Shown in pieces: positions 9,501 through 17,325 of a stretch of DNA of 64,000 bases. This stretch comes from Arthrobacter sp. U41. Lineage in GTDB: Bacteria; Actinomycetota; Actinomycetes; Actinomycetales; Micrococcaceae. The stretch lies in NCBI RefSeq assembly GCF_001750145.1, contig NZ_CP015732.1, positions 2,046,001 to 2,110,000 of the forward strand. The letters are read 5' to 3'. Within the stretch, counting starts at the first letter, position 1. Each line of letters starts with the position of its first letter. Made by a program: the position numbers and the translations under genes. Under the pieces are notes generated by a model. It was not told the origin of the DNA. It saw only the letters and a list, made by a program, of their open reading frames with translations, and did no database searches.

Positions 9501-9546
9501 GGCGCTGCGGCCTTTCCAGCTGGTGACGCTGAGGTTCCTGCGCTGA
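6523..9546 (+). CDS. GH38 alpha-mannosidase
   Basis: This 1007-residue cytoplasmic glycosidase starts at TTG 6523 behind AGAGGG. The GH38 catalytic domain contains the zinc motif HAHIDSAWLWP (about residues 261-271) and the nucleophile region LPDTFGYS with Asp at about 376. Further zinc-ligand and family motifs HRGTYTSQ and QQFHDILPGSS are present, followed by the beta-sandwich C-terminal domains. No signal peptide is seen, so the substrate is probably an imported manno-oligosaccharide, but no sugar transporter adjoins it. Length and domain order match full-size bacterial enzymes. Confidence 0.93.
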   Translation: MHDDRRLTEVRLDRFVRERIVPAVYPRSVPLTLSSWDVPDEPVPALEALKQQFTPQEHGAAWGRPWSTKWLRLQGQVPDAWGTAADTSVEIIVDLGFSGDLPGFQCEGIAWRPDGTIVKAISPRNQYIPLKLLGSGMSVDFYVEAAANPDLSQGWTFAATPYGDKATSGNEPKYRLGRILIAELNQTVWELQQDIWTLNGLMHELPMELPRRHEILRALERMLDVMDPDDVPGTAGAGREALAGVLARPAYASAHHLLATGHAHIDSAWLWPVRETIRKCARTFSNVVALMDEDPGFVFSCSSAQQLDWIKELYPELFGRIREKVKTGQFVLVGGMWVESDTNMPGGEAIARQFLEGKSFFLAEFGVECEEAWLPDTFGYSAAMPQIVKSAGSKWFLTQKISWNQVNRMPHHSFNWEGIDGTRVFTHFPPVDSYSSELSGRELAHAERNYRDHGRGTTSLVPFGYGDGGGGPTREMLAAARRTADLEGSPKVELGSAATFFARAEAEYEALPVWVGEMYLELHRGTYTSQARTKLGNRRSEHLLREAELWCATAAVRTGFSYPAAELKRLWRLVLLQQFHDILPGSSIAWVHQDAERNYAAVGSQLEAIIADAAGALLGAGDTDFLLNAAPHRRAGVAPLGAAEPVIAGQPVLATEEGGGFILDNGIIRAVINAEGLLESLVDYASGRDAIAPGQYGNLLELHRDTPNEWDAWDIDAFYRRNVVRLTAARSLAVERSGRDAAVVVERLAGASAVTQRISLEAGAGSLAISTAVDWQESEKLLKLGFALDVRADRSASETQFGHVFRPTHLNTSWEAAKFEICAHRWIHVAEPGYGVAVSNSSTYGHDVTRNIREDDGGTTTTVRLSLLRAPKFPDPGADRGRHELNVTIRPGASIADAVEEGYRTNLAPRVLTGAHGAEPLLTVSNPALVVEAVKLAEDGSGDVIVRIYESLGERSAGIVGANFAVRGVHSVDLLERAAAAPGVTAAGDSAELALRPFQLVTLRFLR

Positions 9547-9624
9547 GGCCGTGGTCCCGGCCTGGGCGCTGGGCGGCTTGGCCGGCCCGTCCGGCCGGCC
9601 GGCCCGGAAACGGGCCGTTAAACA

Positions 9625-9666
9625 GGCTGAGTGGGAGCGGTCCAGTTGGACCGCTACCACTCAGCC
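9625..9666. terminator. Long hairpin after alpha-mannosidase (likely terminator)
   Basis: GGCTGAGTGGGAGCGGTCC and GGACCGCTACCACTCAGCC pair over 19 positions with one mismatch and an AGTT loop. It is the main feature of the 300-base gap 9547-9846 and lies between two convergent genes. A C-run rather than a T-run follows, so termination may be Rho-assisted. The rest of the gap (9670-9846) shows A/T-rich DNA and no gene I can support. Confidence 0.65.
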
Positions 9667-9846
9667 CCCCAATGGCGCTCGGGCGGCTGCCTCGGCTCCG
9701 CACGGTTTGTCCCCGTCCACGAAGCAACTGCCGCTTTCACACATTCATGATTCTCTCATGATCTAATGATTTTGTGAATGTCAATCCGGGGTTCTTACGT
9801 AATGTTGCCTGAGCGTTACCTGATGTGTCCGCGGGTGACCTTCCGG

Positions 9847-10584
9847 TCACGATAGTTTGCGCTCTCTGCGTCCGGCCACGATCTTCGACAGCCAGATTAC
9901 CGCCAGCCCCACCACGAGGCACAGAATGGCGGTGTAGTTGAGGACGAACCGCAGGTATGCCAGCGACTCAGGAATCACCGGGGACAGGAGGCTTAAGGTA
10001 ATGGCAACGGAACCAAGTGCCAGCAACGCAGCGCCGAGCCGCACGAGGCCAGGCAGGCTGCTGCGGACCGTCCGCACCATGGCAGGAAAGAGGGCAAGTG
10101 TGATGTACGCGGGATAAAGGCGCCCGGCGGCTCCGTAGTACTCCACGAGCGCCGCATTGCGCGCATCCTTGTCATAGACCGCGATCAATCCGGCGGACGA
10201 ACCCGCCGTATCCATCATGAGGAAGACCACCACCACCGCCACCGATGCAACTCCCGCGAACGCGATTCCGGGCGGGCCGGTGATAAGCCGCAGTGCGTCG
10301 TCGGCGCTAAAAGCCCGCGCGATTCTGAGCCCGAGCGCGAAGATGGTGCCGAAGATAATGAAGCGCAGAATCAGGTTGGCAAGGTTCATGTCGCCCAGGA
10401 CGCCGTCGACGGCCAGGTACGGCGCCTCTATGCTCAAGATGATGGCCACCGTCATGAACGCGTAGACGAAGAACAGCGACCTGTTCTCACCCCGCAGGGC
10501 GCCGGGAATCCGCGCGATCGCGACGAGGCCGCAGACCGCCAATGTGGTCCACTGCAGGATCGCGATCATCCGAGGTTCTCCCAT
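9847..10584 (-). CDS. Polytopic membrane protein, second gene of an HTH-membrane pair
   Basis: The 245-residue product has about seven hydrophobic segments spread from residue 8 to 235 and a short basic cytoplasmic tail (GRRERK). I do not recognise a catalytic motif. The layout resembles actinobacterial MAB_1171c-like 'putative transporter' proteins, which also travel with HTH genes, but this is a weak similarity by eye. Its start lies inside the 3' end of the HTH gene (19-base overlap), so the two are co-translated. It could be a sensor or an effector regulated by the HTH protein. Confidence 0.75.
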   Translation of the reverse strand: MGEPRMIAILQWTTLAVCGLVAIARIPGALRGENRSLFFVYAFMTVAIILSIEAPYLAVDGVLGDMNLANLILRFIIFGTIFALGLRIARAFSADDALRLITGPPGIAFAGVASVAVVVVFLMMDTAGSSAGLIAVYDKDARNAALVEYYGAAGRLYPAYITLALFPAMVRTVRSSLPGLVRLGAALLALGSVAITLSLLSPVIPESLAYLRFVLNYTAILCLVVGLAVIWLSKIVAGRRERKLS

Positions 10585-11312
10585 ATCTTTTTAGTCTGTT
10601 CGTGTTCGTGTTCCTGGCGGCGCAGGGTTTTGCCGAGGGACTGCAACCGCTCGCCGGCCAGGGCTGTTAGTTCACCGTCGGTGAGGGCGTCCAGGGCGGC
10701 TTGCCTGGCCGCCGGAGGCCAGCCGGCCTCGAATTCTGTGATCAAGCCCGTGGCGACAAGTCCGCCAGTGAAGCCTACGCCAGCGGCGCGTGCGGTCGCG
10801 ACCGCCAGCTCGGGGGAGAGCCTGTTGGCGGTCAACTGGGCCGAGTAGTTCTGCGGGGCGACCCCGGTGGCGGCGGAGACCCGGTGCCGCAACTCGCCGT
10901 CGTCGATCGAGTCCACCCAGTTCCGGACCGAGGTGGCGTGCGGTGCGGGGCCCAGCGCCGGCGTAAACGAGCTGCCGTCATCTCCGAAGCCGCCGAAGGC
11001 CGGGGACGAACGGGAAATGACCGCGCGCAGCAAATCCATGGTGGCAATTTGGCTGACCAGCTCGGCAGCGGTCGGCGGCCGCGGCTGCCCCGCCAGCTCG
11101 GCGAAAGTGTCGAAAGAAGCCAGTTCCGCCAGCGGACTCAGGTGCAGGGCCCGGCTGATGCTGACGAGGGTGGTTTCCGCGACTTTTCCGCGAACCAGCT
11201 GCTGGGCGAGCGTGGTGCGCTTGATCCCGGAGATCCTGCAGATGTCGGCCGTGCTCGCGGTGGGGGCGACGACATGGAGCCAGTGTTGAAACGCCTTGGC
11301 GGGTAAGGGCAT
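10566..11312 (-). CDS. Predicted helix-turn-helix regulator coupled to the membrane protein
   Basis: This is a 248-residue protein. Residues about 14-55 (PTASTADICRISGIKRTTLAQQL, then SISRALHLSPLAEL) read as an XRE-like HTH, although the usual QxxLA pattern is weak. The C-terminal two thirds contain the segment DDGELRHRVSAATGV and an alanine-rich helical part ending in a charged coil (LRRQEHEHEQTKKIWENLG). No ImmA/IrrE-type HExxH motif is present in it or its partner. The gene overlaps the membrane protein gene by 19 bases, implying a functional pair. Its DNA target is unknown. Confidence 0.7.
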   Translation of the reverse strand: MPLPAKAFQHWLHVVAPTASTADICRISGIKRTTLAQQLVRGKVAETTLVSISRALHLSPLAELASFDTFAELAGQPRPPTAAELVSQIATMDLLRAVISRSSPAFGGFGDDGSSFTPALGPAPHATSVRNWVDSIDDGELRHRVSAATGVAPQNYSAQLTANRLSPELAVATARAAGVGFTGGLVATGLITEFEAGWPPAARQAALDALTDGELTALAGERLQSLGKTLRRQEHEHEQTKKIWENLG

Positions 11313-11380
11313 TTATGGCTTTCTGCGGAGTCGAATGGACGTGCGGTGTTTGACGTTCAGTGGAGCGCTGACTGGTTGAT

Positions 11381-11409
11381 TTTACGTCAGGTCCTGATTC
11401 AACTATGCT
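11381..11409 (+). promoter_or_regulatory. Predicted promoter of the ABC-F operon
   Basis: TTTACG (11381-11386) and TATGCT (11404-11409) are spaced by 17 bases. The predicted transcription start, near 11416, falls directly before a strong terminator hairpin that precedes the ABC-F gene. Confidence 0.5.
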
Positions 11410-11417
11410 AAATGTTC

Positions 11418-11462
11418 GAACCCGCTGGTCCGTACACCCCCCAAGTCCGGACCGGCGGGTTC
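11418..11462 (+). terminator. Terminator-like hairpin in the ABC-F leader (possible attenuator)
   Basis: GAACCCGCTGGTCCG and CGGACCGGCGGGTTC pair over 15 positions with a single G-T pair and are followed by TTCT. It points toward the ABC-F gene 79 bases downstream, with no coding gene upstream on that strand, so it may abort transcription in the leader. Regulation of some ABC-F resistance genes by leader attenuation is established; that it occurs here is inference. Confidence 0.6.
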
Positions 11463-11540
11463 TTCTATGCCCGGCGGCTGTGGGCCGCCCGAACCGCCCC
11501 TCCGACGGTCCGTTTTGGGCCGCGGTGAGAGAATGGACTA

Positions 11541-13211
11541 ATGACTGCAACCCTTGTTGCCAAGGACCTCGCCGGTGGCCATGACCACCGCACACTCTTC
11601 TCCAAACTCTCCCTTACCGTCGCGCCAGGCGACGTCGTCGGCGTCGTCGGGGCCAACGGTGCAGGAAAATCCACCCTGCTCCGGCTGCTGGCCGGCGTAG
11701 ACGAGCCGCAGGAGGGCGCCGTCAGCCTGTCCCCGGCCGACGCGTTCGTCGGCTGGCTCCCCCAGGAGCACGAACGGATCTCCGGCGAGACAGTGGGAGG
11801 CTACATCGCGCGGCGCACCGGCTGCGCCCGGGCCACCCTGGACATGGAGTCCGCAGCGGACGCCCTTGGCAGCGGCGCCCCCGGGTCCGACGACGACTAC
11901 TCCCTCGCGTTTGACCGCTGGATGGCCTCGGGCGTCGCGGACCTCGACGACCGCATCCCGGCTGTGCTGGCGGACCTCGGCCTCGAGGTCGGCCAGGACG
12001 CCGACATGACCGGGCTCTCCGGCGGACAGGCTGCCCGCGTGGCGCTCGCGGCGCTGCTGCTGAGCCGCTTCGACATCGTGCTTTTGGACGAACCCACCAA
12101 CGACCTGGACCTCAACGGACTGGCCAAACTCGAGGCGTTCGTGCAGGGGCTCCGCGGCGGCGTTGTGCTGGTCTCCCATGACCGGGAGTTCCTGGCCCGC
12201 TGCGTGACCACCATCGTGGAGCTGGACCTCGCGCAGAACTCCGTGGCCGTCTACGACGGCGGCTACGAGGCCTACCTTGAGGAACGGGCGGTCGCACGCC
12301 GGCACGCCCGCGAACGGTACGAAGAGTTCGCCAACACCAAGGCCGATCTTGTCTCCCGGGCCCGTACCCAGCGCGAGTGGAGCTCCCAGGGCGTCCGGAA
12401 CGCCATGAAGAAAAACCCGGACAATGACAAAATCCGGCGCGCGGCCAGCACCGAGTCCTCCGAGAAACAGGGCCAGAAGGTCCGCCAGATGGAATCCCGC
12501 ATCGCCCGGCTCGAAGAGGTCGACGAACCCCGCAAGGAATGGCAGCTGCAGTTCAGCATCGGCCAGGCACCGCGTTCCAGCGCCGTCGTGGCGACGCTCC
12601 GCGACGCAGTCGTGCACCAGGGCGACTTCACCCTGGGGCCGGTGAACCTGCAGCTCAACGCCGGGGAGCGGATTGGCATCACCGGCCCCAACGGCGCCGG
12701 CAAGTCCACCCTGCTCCGCCTGCTCCTGGGCGTCCAGCGGCCCGATTCCGGCGATGCCTCCATGGGCGCGTCCGTCGCCATCGGGGAGATCGACCAGGCG
12801 CGCGGGCTGCTGGCCGGCGGGCTGAAACTGGGAGACGCCGTCGAAGCCGTGCTGGCGGATCAGACCCCGGCCGAGGTCCGCACCCTGCTGGCCAAGTTCG
12901 GGCTCAAGGCAGACCACACGTCCCGCCCGGTGGATTCGCTCTCGCCGGGGGAGCGGACCCGGGCCGCCCTGGCACTGCTGCAGGCCCGCGGTGTGAACCT
13001 GCTGGTGCTCGACGAACCCACCAACCATCTGGATCTCCCGGCGATCGAACAGCTTGAGGAAGCCCTCGAAAGCTACGACGGCGCCCTGCTGCTGGTCACG
13101 CACGACCGCCGGCTGCTGGAAAACGTGCGCCTTGACGCGCGCTGGAACGTGGACAACGGCGTCGTCACCGAGCTGTTGGGCCATACCGCCCCGAAAGGCA
13201 ACAACACATGA
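11541..13211 (+). CDS. ABC-F family ATPase (ribosome-acting)
   Basis: The 556-residue protein contains two ATP-binding cassettes and no membrane segments. Cassette 1 has GANGAGKST (about 37-45), signature LSGGQ and LLDEPTNDLD; cassette 2 has GPNGAGKST (about 385), LSPGE in place of LSGGE and VLDEPTNHLD. They are joined by a long charged linker (about 235-330). ABC-F proteins act on the ribosome in translation quality control or antibiotic protection; the subgroup cannot be fixed by eye. The stop overlaps the next ABC gene by four bases. A hairpin in the leader may attenuate transcription. Confidence 0.92.
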   Translation: MTATLVAKDLAGGHDHRTLFSKLSLTVAPGDVVGVVGANGAGKSTLLRLLAGVDEPQEGAVSLSPADAFVGWLPQEHERISGETVGGYIARRTGCARATLDMESAADALGSGAPGSDDDYSLAFDRWMASGVADLDDRIPAVLADLGLEVGQDADMTGLSGGQAARVALAALLLSRFDIVLLDEPTNDLDLNGLAKLEAFVQGLRGGVVLVSHDREFLARCVTTIVELDLAQNSVAVYDGGYEAYLEERAVARRHARERYEEFANTKADLVSRARTQREWSSQGVRNAMKKNPDNDKIRRAASTESSEKQGQKVRQMESRIARLEEVDEPRKEWQLQFSIGQAPRSSAVVATLRDAVVHQGDFTLGPVNLQLNAGERIGITGPNGAGKSTLLRLLLGVQRPDSGDASMGASVAIGEIDQARGLLAGGLKLGDAVEAVLADQTPAEVRTLLAKFGLKADHTSRPVDSLSPGERTRAALALLQARGVNLLVLDEPTNHLDLPAIEQLEEALESYDGALLLVTHDRRLLENVRLDARWNVDNGVVTELLGHTAPKGNNT

Positions 13212-15121
13212 GCATGGACCGGGTAGCCTGGAGCTCCCTTTACAACATCACGCGCGCCTCGAGCGGCTCGAAGCCGTTCTCGAAGGAGACGCTCAAGCGT
13301 GTGTTCAGCTTCGCCCGCCCGCACAAGGGAAAGCTGATCGCCTTCGTGCTGCTCTCGATCGTGATGGCCGTTCTGGCCGTTGCCACCCCGGTCCTCGCCG
13401 GGCAGGTGGTTGATGCGATCATCGCCGGCGCGGGCACCGACGTCGTGGTCTGGCTGGCCGTGCTGATCGCCATCGTGGCGGTCGCCGAAGCCGGGCTGGG
13501 ACTGGTCACCCGCTGGCTGTCCTCCACGATCGGCGAAGGCGTGATCGTGGACCTGCGCACCAAGGTTTTCGACCACGTGCAAAAGATGCCGATCGCCTTC
13601 TTCACCCGCACCCGCACCGGGGCGCTTGTCAGTCGGCTGAACAACGACGTGATCGGCGCGCAGTCGGCCTTCGCCGGAACGCTGTCCGGCGTCGTCAGCA
13701 ACGTGGTGGCGCTCGCCCTGACCCTCGTGGTGATGCTGGGCAAGTCCTGGCTCATCACGGTGCTCGCGATGATCCTGCTGCCGATCTTCCTGATCCCGGC
13801 CCGCCGGATGGGCTCCAAGCTGGCCGACCTGCGCCGTGAAGCCGCCGGGCACAACGCCTCCATGGGCACCCAGATGACCGAGCGCTTTTCCGCCCCCGGC
13901 GCCACTCTGGTGAAGCTTTTCGGCCGCCCGGACGAGGAATCCCGGGAATTCGCTGTCCGCGCCGGCCGCGTCCGGGACATCGGCGTGCGGACGGCGATGC
14001 TGCAGTTCACCTTCGTGACCGCCCTGACGCTGGTCTCGGCGCTGGCCCTCGCGCTGGTCTACGGCCTGGGCGGCTTCCTGGCGCTGCAGGGGCAGCTGGC
14101 AGCCGGCGACGTCGTTGTGCTGGCCCTGCTGCTCACCCGCCTCTACGCGCCGCTCACGGCGCTCTCCAACGCCCGGGTCGAGATCATGAGCGCCCTGGTC
14201 AGCTTCGAGCGGGTCTTCGAGATCCTGGACCTCAAACCGCTCATCCAGCAGAAGCCCGACGCGGTGTCATCGCCGTCCGGGCCGCTGTCCGTGGAGTTCG
14301 ACGACGTCCGCTTCTCCTACCCTTCGGCGGACAAGGTCTCGCTCGCCTCGCTGGAGGACGTGTCCACGCTCGATACCCGCGGCGGCGAGGAGGTGCTGCA
14401 CGGCATCAGCTTCCGGGTCGAACCCGGCCAGACCGTCGCCCTTGTGGGCTCCTCGGGCGCCGGCAAGTCCACGATTGCGCAGCTGCTTTCGCGCCTGTAC
14501 GACGTCGATTCCGGTGCCGTCCGCTTCGGCGGAACCACGCCCGGGACCGGGGTGGACGTCCGTGACCTCACCTTCGACTCGATGCGGCACACCCTCGGGA
14601 TGGTGACGCAGGACGGGCATCTGTTCCACGAGAGCATTGCCTCCAACCTGCGCCTGGCCCGTCCGGACGCCAGCGACGAGCTCATGTGGGACGTCCTGCG
14701 GCAGGCCCGGCTGGAAGACATGACCCGCTCGCTCCCGGACGGCCTGGACACGGTGGTGGGGGAGCGCGGCTACCGGCTTTCGGGCGGCGAACGCCAGCGG
14801 CTCACCATCGCCCGCCTGCTCATTGCCCAGCCGCGCGTCGTGATCCTGGACGAGGCCACCGCGGCCCTGGATTCAACCAATGAAGCCGCGGTCCAGGAAG
14901 CGCTCGGCGCAGCGCTCGAGGGCCGCACCGCCGTCGTGATAGCGCACCGGCTTTCGACCATCCGGGCCGCCGACGCCATCCTGGTGGTGGAGGACGGCCG
15001 GATCGTGGAGCGCGGAACGCACAGCGAGCTGCTGGCTGCCGAGGGCCGGTATGCCGAGCTGTACCGGACCCAGTTCAGCGAGGCCAGCGCCGTGGCGGAA
15101 GACGCCGTTCCGGGGCTCTAG
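13208..15121 (+). CDS. ABC exporter, fused permease and ATPase
   Basis: The 637-residue half-transporter has a six-helix type-I exporter domain (about residues 35-330) and a C-terminal ATPase with GSSGAGKST (about 414-422), Q-loop VTQDGHLFHESI, signature RLSGGERQRL, Walker B VVILDEATAALD and H-loop AHRLST. It likely works as a homodimer exporting a drug or lipid-like compound. Overlap with the ABC-F gene (ATGA) suggests a two-gene defence or efflux operon; substrate is unknown. Confidence 0.93.
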   Translation: MSMDRVAWSSLYNITRASSGSKPFSKETLKRVFSFARPHKGKLIAFVLLSIVMAVLAVATPVLAGQVVDAIIAGAGTDVVVWLAVLIAIVAVAEAGLGLVTRWLSSTIGEGVIVDLRTKVFDHVQKMPIAFFTRTRTGALVSRLNNDVIGAQSAFAGTLSGVVSNVVALALTLVVMLGKSWLITVLAMILLPIFLIPARRMGSKLADLRREAAGHNASMGTQMTERFSAPGATLVKLFGRPDEESREFAVRAGRVRDIGVRTAMLQFTFVTALTLVSALALALVYGLGGFLALQGQLAAGDVVVLALLLTRLYAPLTALSNARVEIMSALVSFERVFEILDLKPLIQQKPDAVSSPSGPLSVEFDDVRFSYPSADKVSLASLEDVSTLDTRGGEEVLHGISFRVEPGQTVALVGSSGAGKSTIAQLLSRLYDVDSGAVRFGGTTPGTGVDVRDLTFDSMRHTLGMVTQDGHLFHESIASNLRLARPDASDELMWDVLRQARLEDMTRSLPDGLDTVVGERGYRLSGGERQRLTIARLLIAQPRVVILDEATAALDSTNEAAVQEALGAALEGRTAVVIAHRLSTIRAADAILVVEDGRIVERGTHSELLAAEGRYAELYRTQFSEASAVAEDAVPGL

Positions 15122-15537
15122 CCGGACTGGCCCGAGCCGGACTGGCCCTCCAGGGCCGGCAGGACGTGGTCGGTGAGCAGCGGGGCGAGATCGTCCGGCA
15201 GCTCCGCGGCCAGGTCCAGCCAGCGGATCTCGGCGATTTCCGCTGAGGGGCAGGCACTCCAGACCCCGGGGGCGGTGAAGACCGTCGCCTGGATCTGCGT
15301 GGCCGCCTCATTGGCGGCGTCCGCGAACCAGATTCCCAGCAGCACCAGCTCGTCCGCTGCGAGTACGATCCCGACTTCCTCCGCCAGTTCCCGGGCGGCC
15401 GTCTCGGCGGCCGTCTCGCCCGATTCGGGCTTGCCGCCGGGATGCATAAATTTGTCCGTGCCCCTTTTGCGGACGGTGAGGAGCCGACCGGCCTCGTCGA
15501 AGACACAGACCGCGGACACGATGATGAGCGGGTTCAT
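15118..15537 (-). CDS. Nudix hydrolase
   Basis: This 139-residue protein begins at ATG 15537 (MNPLIIVSAVCVFDEAGRLL) and has a full Nudix box, GGKPESGETAAETAARELAEE followed by VG, at about residues 33-55. Such enzymes hydrolyse nucleoside diphosphates linked to other groups; the substrate is not predictable here. The start overlaps the stop of the DUF6314 gene by four bases. Its stop overlaps that of the convergent ABC exporter by three bases, so no terminator separates them. Confidence 0.9.
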   Translation of the reverse strand: MNPLIIVSAVCVFDEAGRLLTVRKRGTDKFMHPGGKPESGETAAETAARELAEEVGIVLAADELVLLGIWFADAANEAATQIQATVFTAPGVWSACPSAEIAEIRWLDLAAELPDDLAPLLTDHVLPALEGQSGSGQSG

Positions 15538-16028
15538 GCCGCGGCGTCCGTGCTGCGGCGCAGGACCGAACTGAGCAGCTGGTCCTTGGCCGGCCCGGTG
15601 ACATCCCACTGGTAGCGGAATTCGTCCGGGCCGATTCTGCTGTAGCTCACGCGGTAGCTGTCCGGGTCGCACCAGTGCGCGTCCTGGCTGCTGTGCGGGC
15701 CGAAGCCCATGCGGTGGAACGGCCGGCCGTCAGGGAAGAACATGTCCAGCGTGTCCGGCGCGGCGGTGGGCCGGAGCAGGTACTCCCGGCTGGCCGGACC
15801 GGTGAACGGGGTGCCGACCGGGCCGCCCGGGACGGACGTCCAGGAAACGGTGCCCTCTTCACGGAGGCGGAGGCCGCCGTCGTGCGTTTCGGTGAAGCGG
15901 ACGACGCCGGTGAAGGCCCCCCGGGTTCCGGTGGACCTGTCCAGCAGGGTTCGTTCCACGGTCCAGTTGCCCAGCAGATAGGCGCGGAGATCGAAGTCCG
16001 GAGCGTCGTCCGGGGACTGGGGATTCAA
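15534..16028 (-). CDS. DUF6314 protein
   Basis: This 164-residue protein contains LRAYLLGNWTVERTLLDR near its N-terminus and a lipocalin-like series of beta strands (RFTETHDGGLRLREEGTV, FHRMGFGPHSSQDAHWCDPD), matching the DUF6314 family. Its function is unknown. The only start that keeps the conserved N-terminus is TTG at 16028, two bases after the tRNA-Arg gene on the same strand; the apparent GAGGG ribosome site lies inside the tRNA acceptor stem. It is coupled to the Nudix gene by an ATGA overlap. Confidence 0.82.
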   Translation of the reverse strand: MNPQSPDDAPDFDLRAYLLGNWTVERTLLDRSTGTRGAFTGVVRFTETHDGGLRLREEGTVSWTSVPGGPVGTPFTGPASREYLLRPTAAPDTLDMFFPDGRPFHRMGFGPHSSQDAHWCDPDSYRVSYSRIGPDEFRYQWDVTGPAKDQLLSSVLRRSTDAAA

Positions 16029-16029
16029 G

Positions 16030-16102
16030 TGCCCTCGATTGGAATCGAACCAACGACACCGGCTTTAGGAGAGCCGTGCTCTATCCACTGAGCTACGAGG
16101 GC
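16030..16102 (-). tRNA. tRNA-Arg (anticodon CCT)
   Basis: Read on the minus strand, the acceptor strands GCCCTCG and CGAGGGC pair, the D arm is AGCTCAGTGGATAGAGC, the anticodon stem CGGCT/AGCCG encloses the loop CTCCTAA (anticodon CCT) and the T arm contains GGTTCGATTCC. The discriminator base is A and CCA is not encoded. It decodes AGG and runs straight into the DUF6314 gene. Confidence 0.97.
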
Positions 16103-16187
16103 GGGCATCCGGGCTGGACGGCCGCGGCCGGCCCGTTCGGACACGGATATAAGCATACAAGGTGAGGGGCCGTACTACGCTCTTCGC

Positions 16188-17078
16188 ATGACTGCCCCCG
16201 CTGACTCGTCGTCCCAGGACATCATCTACATCCCGGATCTGCCGTCCACGAGGTTCTACGCGGGCGCGCTGGCCCTGCTGAGCGTGCTGCAGTATTTCGT
16301 CGCCGAGGCCGCCGTGATCGGGGCGTGGGCGGGCCAGCAGCCGTACAGCCGCCGGACCGGCTACATCAGCGACCTGGGCGCCGTGAACTGCGGGGTTTTC
16401 GACTTCCGGGATGTCTGCTCGCCGGCGCACCTGCTGATGAACGCCTCGTTCGTGGTCCAGGGCATTGGCATGATGGTCGGCGCGCTGCTGCTCAGTTCGG
16501 CGCTGTTGTGCACGGCGGCGCGTCCCGCCGCACGGCTCAGGCTGGCTCCAGCCAAGGTCCCGTGGGCGGCCGCGATCGCCGCCCGGACCCTGACCGCCGC
16601 TGCCGGCGCCGGCACCGTCCTGGTGGGGCTGGTGCCCGAGGACGCCGGCTCGGTGGGGCATGTCGTGGGCGCCATCATGTTCTTCGCCGCCGGGGGACTG
16701 GCGCTGGTGCTGCTGGGCTGGCTCTGGCTGCGGCAGACACCGCTGAGCTGGCTCATCCTCGCCTGCGGTGTGGTGTCCGTAGGTGCCCTCATCACTGGCG
16801 GCGTGACGGGCATGGAAGTGCCGGAGCCCGGGACCCTGGAGCGGCTGATGGGTTACCCCATCACGATCGGCATGGCAGCAGTCGGGCTGATGGTTGCGCA
16901 GCGGGTAGGCAGGGAACGGACGGTCCGGCGGCTGGCAGGAGCGCTACCTCCGGCGGCGGGCGGGGGTGCGGACGGGGGTGCCGGCGTGCGTGCCGGCGTG
17001 CGCGGCGGAGGCGGACTGACGGCGGGCTCCTGTCCGCCTGGGCACTGCAATTCCGGGGTGTCTTATGTCTCAAAGTAG
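16188..17078 (+). CDS. DUF998 membrane protein
   Basis: The 296-residue product has seven or eight transmembrane helices between residues 25 and 245 and the DUF998 pattern (YISDLGAVNCG, then a helix with MNASFVVQGIGM). The role of the family is unknown. The C-terminal 50 residues are a Gly/Ala/Arg-rich low-complexity tail that is unusual for the family and may reflect a slipped or extended reading frame at the 3' end. It diverges from the tRNA-Arg gene. Confidence 0.85.
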   Translation: MTAPADSSSQDIIYIPDLPSTRFYAGALALLSVLQYFVAEAAVIGAWAGQQPYSRRTGYISDLGAVNCGVFDFRDVCSPAHLLMNASFVVQGIGMMVGALLLSSALLCTAARPAARLRLAPAKVPWAAAIAARTLTAAAGAGTVLVGLVPEDAGSVGHVVGAIMFFAAGGLALVLLGWLWLRQTPLSWLILACGVVSVGALITGGVTGMEVPEPGTLERLMGYPITIGMAAVGLMVAQRVGRERTVRRLAGALPPAAGGGADGGAGVRAGVRGGGGLTAGSCPPGHCNSGVSYVSK

Positions 17079-17187
17079 CCCGACCTTCGATTATCATAAG
17101 GGCAGTCACCGGAACATTCCGGGGCAGCATGCGCGACGTGACTCCAGCGCATGACGAACGGCCAACTTCGGAGTCCATTGGGGACGA

Positions 17188-17325
17188 ATGTTTGATGAGC
17201 TAGTCTTGCGGCGCTTTGATGCAGCGATCGCCTCCGCGGGCTTGAGCGATGGCGTTGTCCACCACGACGTCGGCCGGGCCCGCCCACGGGCTGTGCCGGC
17301 CTGCCGCCGGGCTGAGCTCCGATGA
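17188..17325 (+). CDS. Possible 45-residue small protein before the STAS-like gene
   Basis: An ATG at 17188, preceded by GGGGACGA, opens a 45-codon frame. It ends in TGA overlapping the ATG of the next gene by four bases. The first 30 residues form a plausible amphipathic helix and the rest is Arg/Pro-rich. The coupling geometry is the main support; codon use is not decisive and I recognise no family. Confidence 0.3.
   Translation: MFDELVLRRFDAAIASAGLSDGVVHHDVGRARPRAVPACRRAELR

Noticed and set aside
9551..9766. 71-codon plus-strand ORF after alpha-mannosidase
   Set aside because: It runs through the long terminator hairpin and has no ribosome site or coding bias.
13073..14010. Antisense ORFs inside the ABC exporter gene
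   Set aside because: The plus-strand frame is an intact exporter; the antisense products lack any domain.
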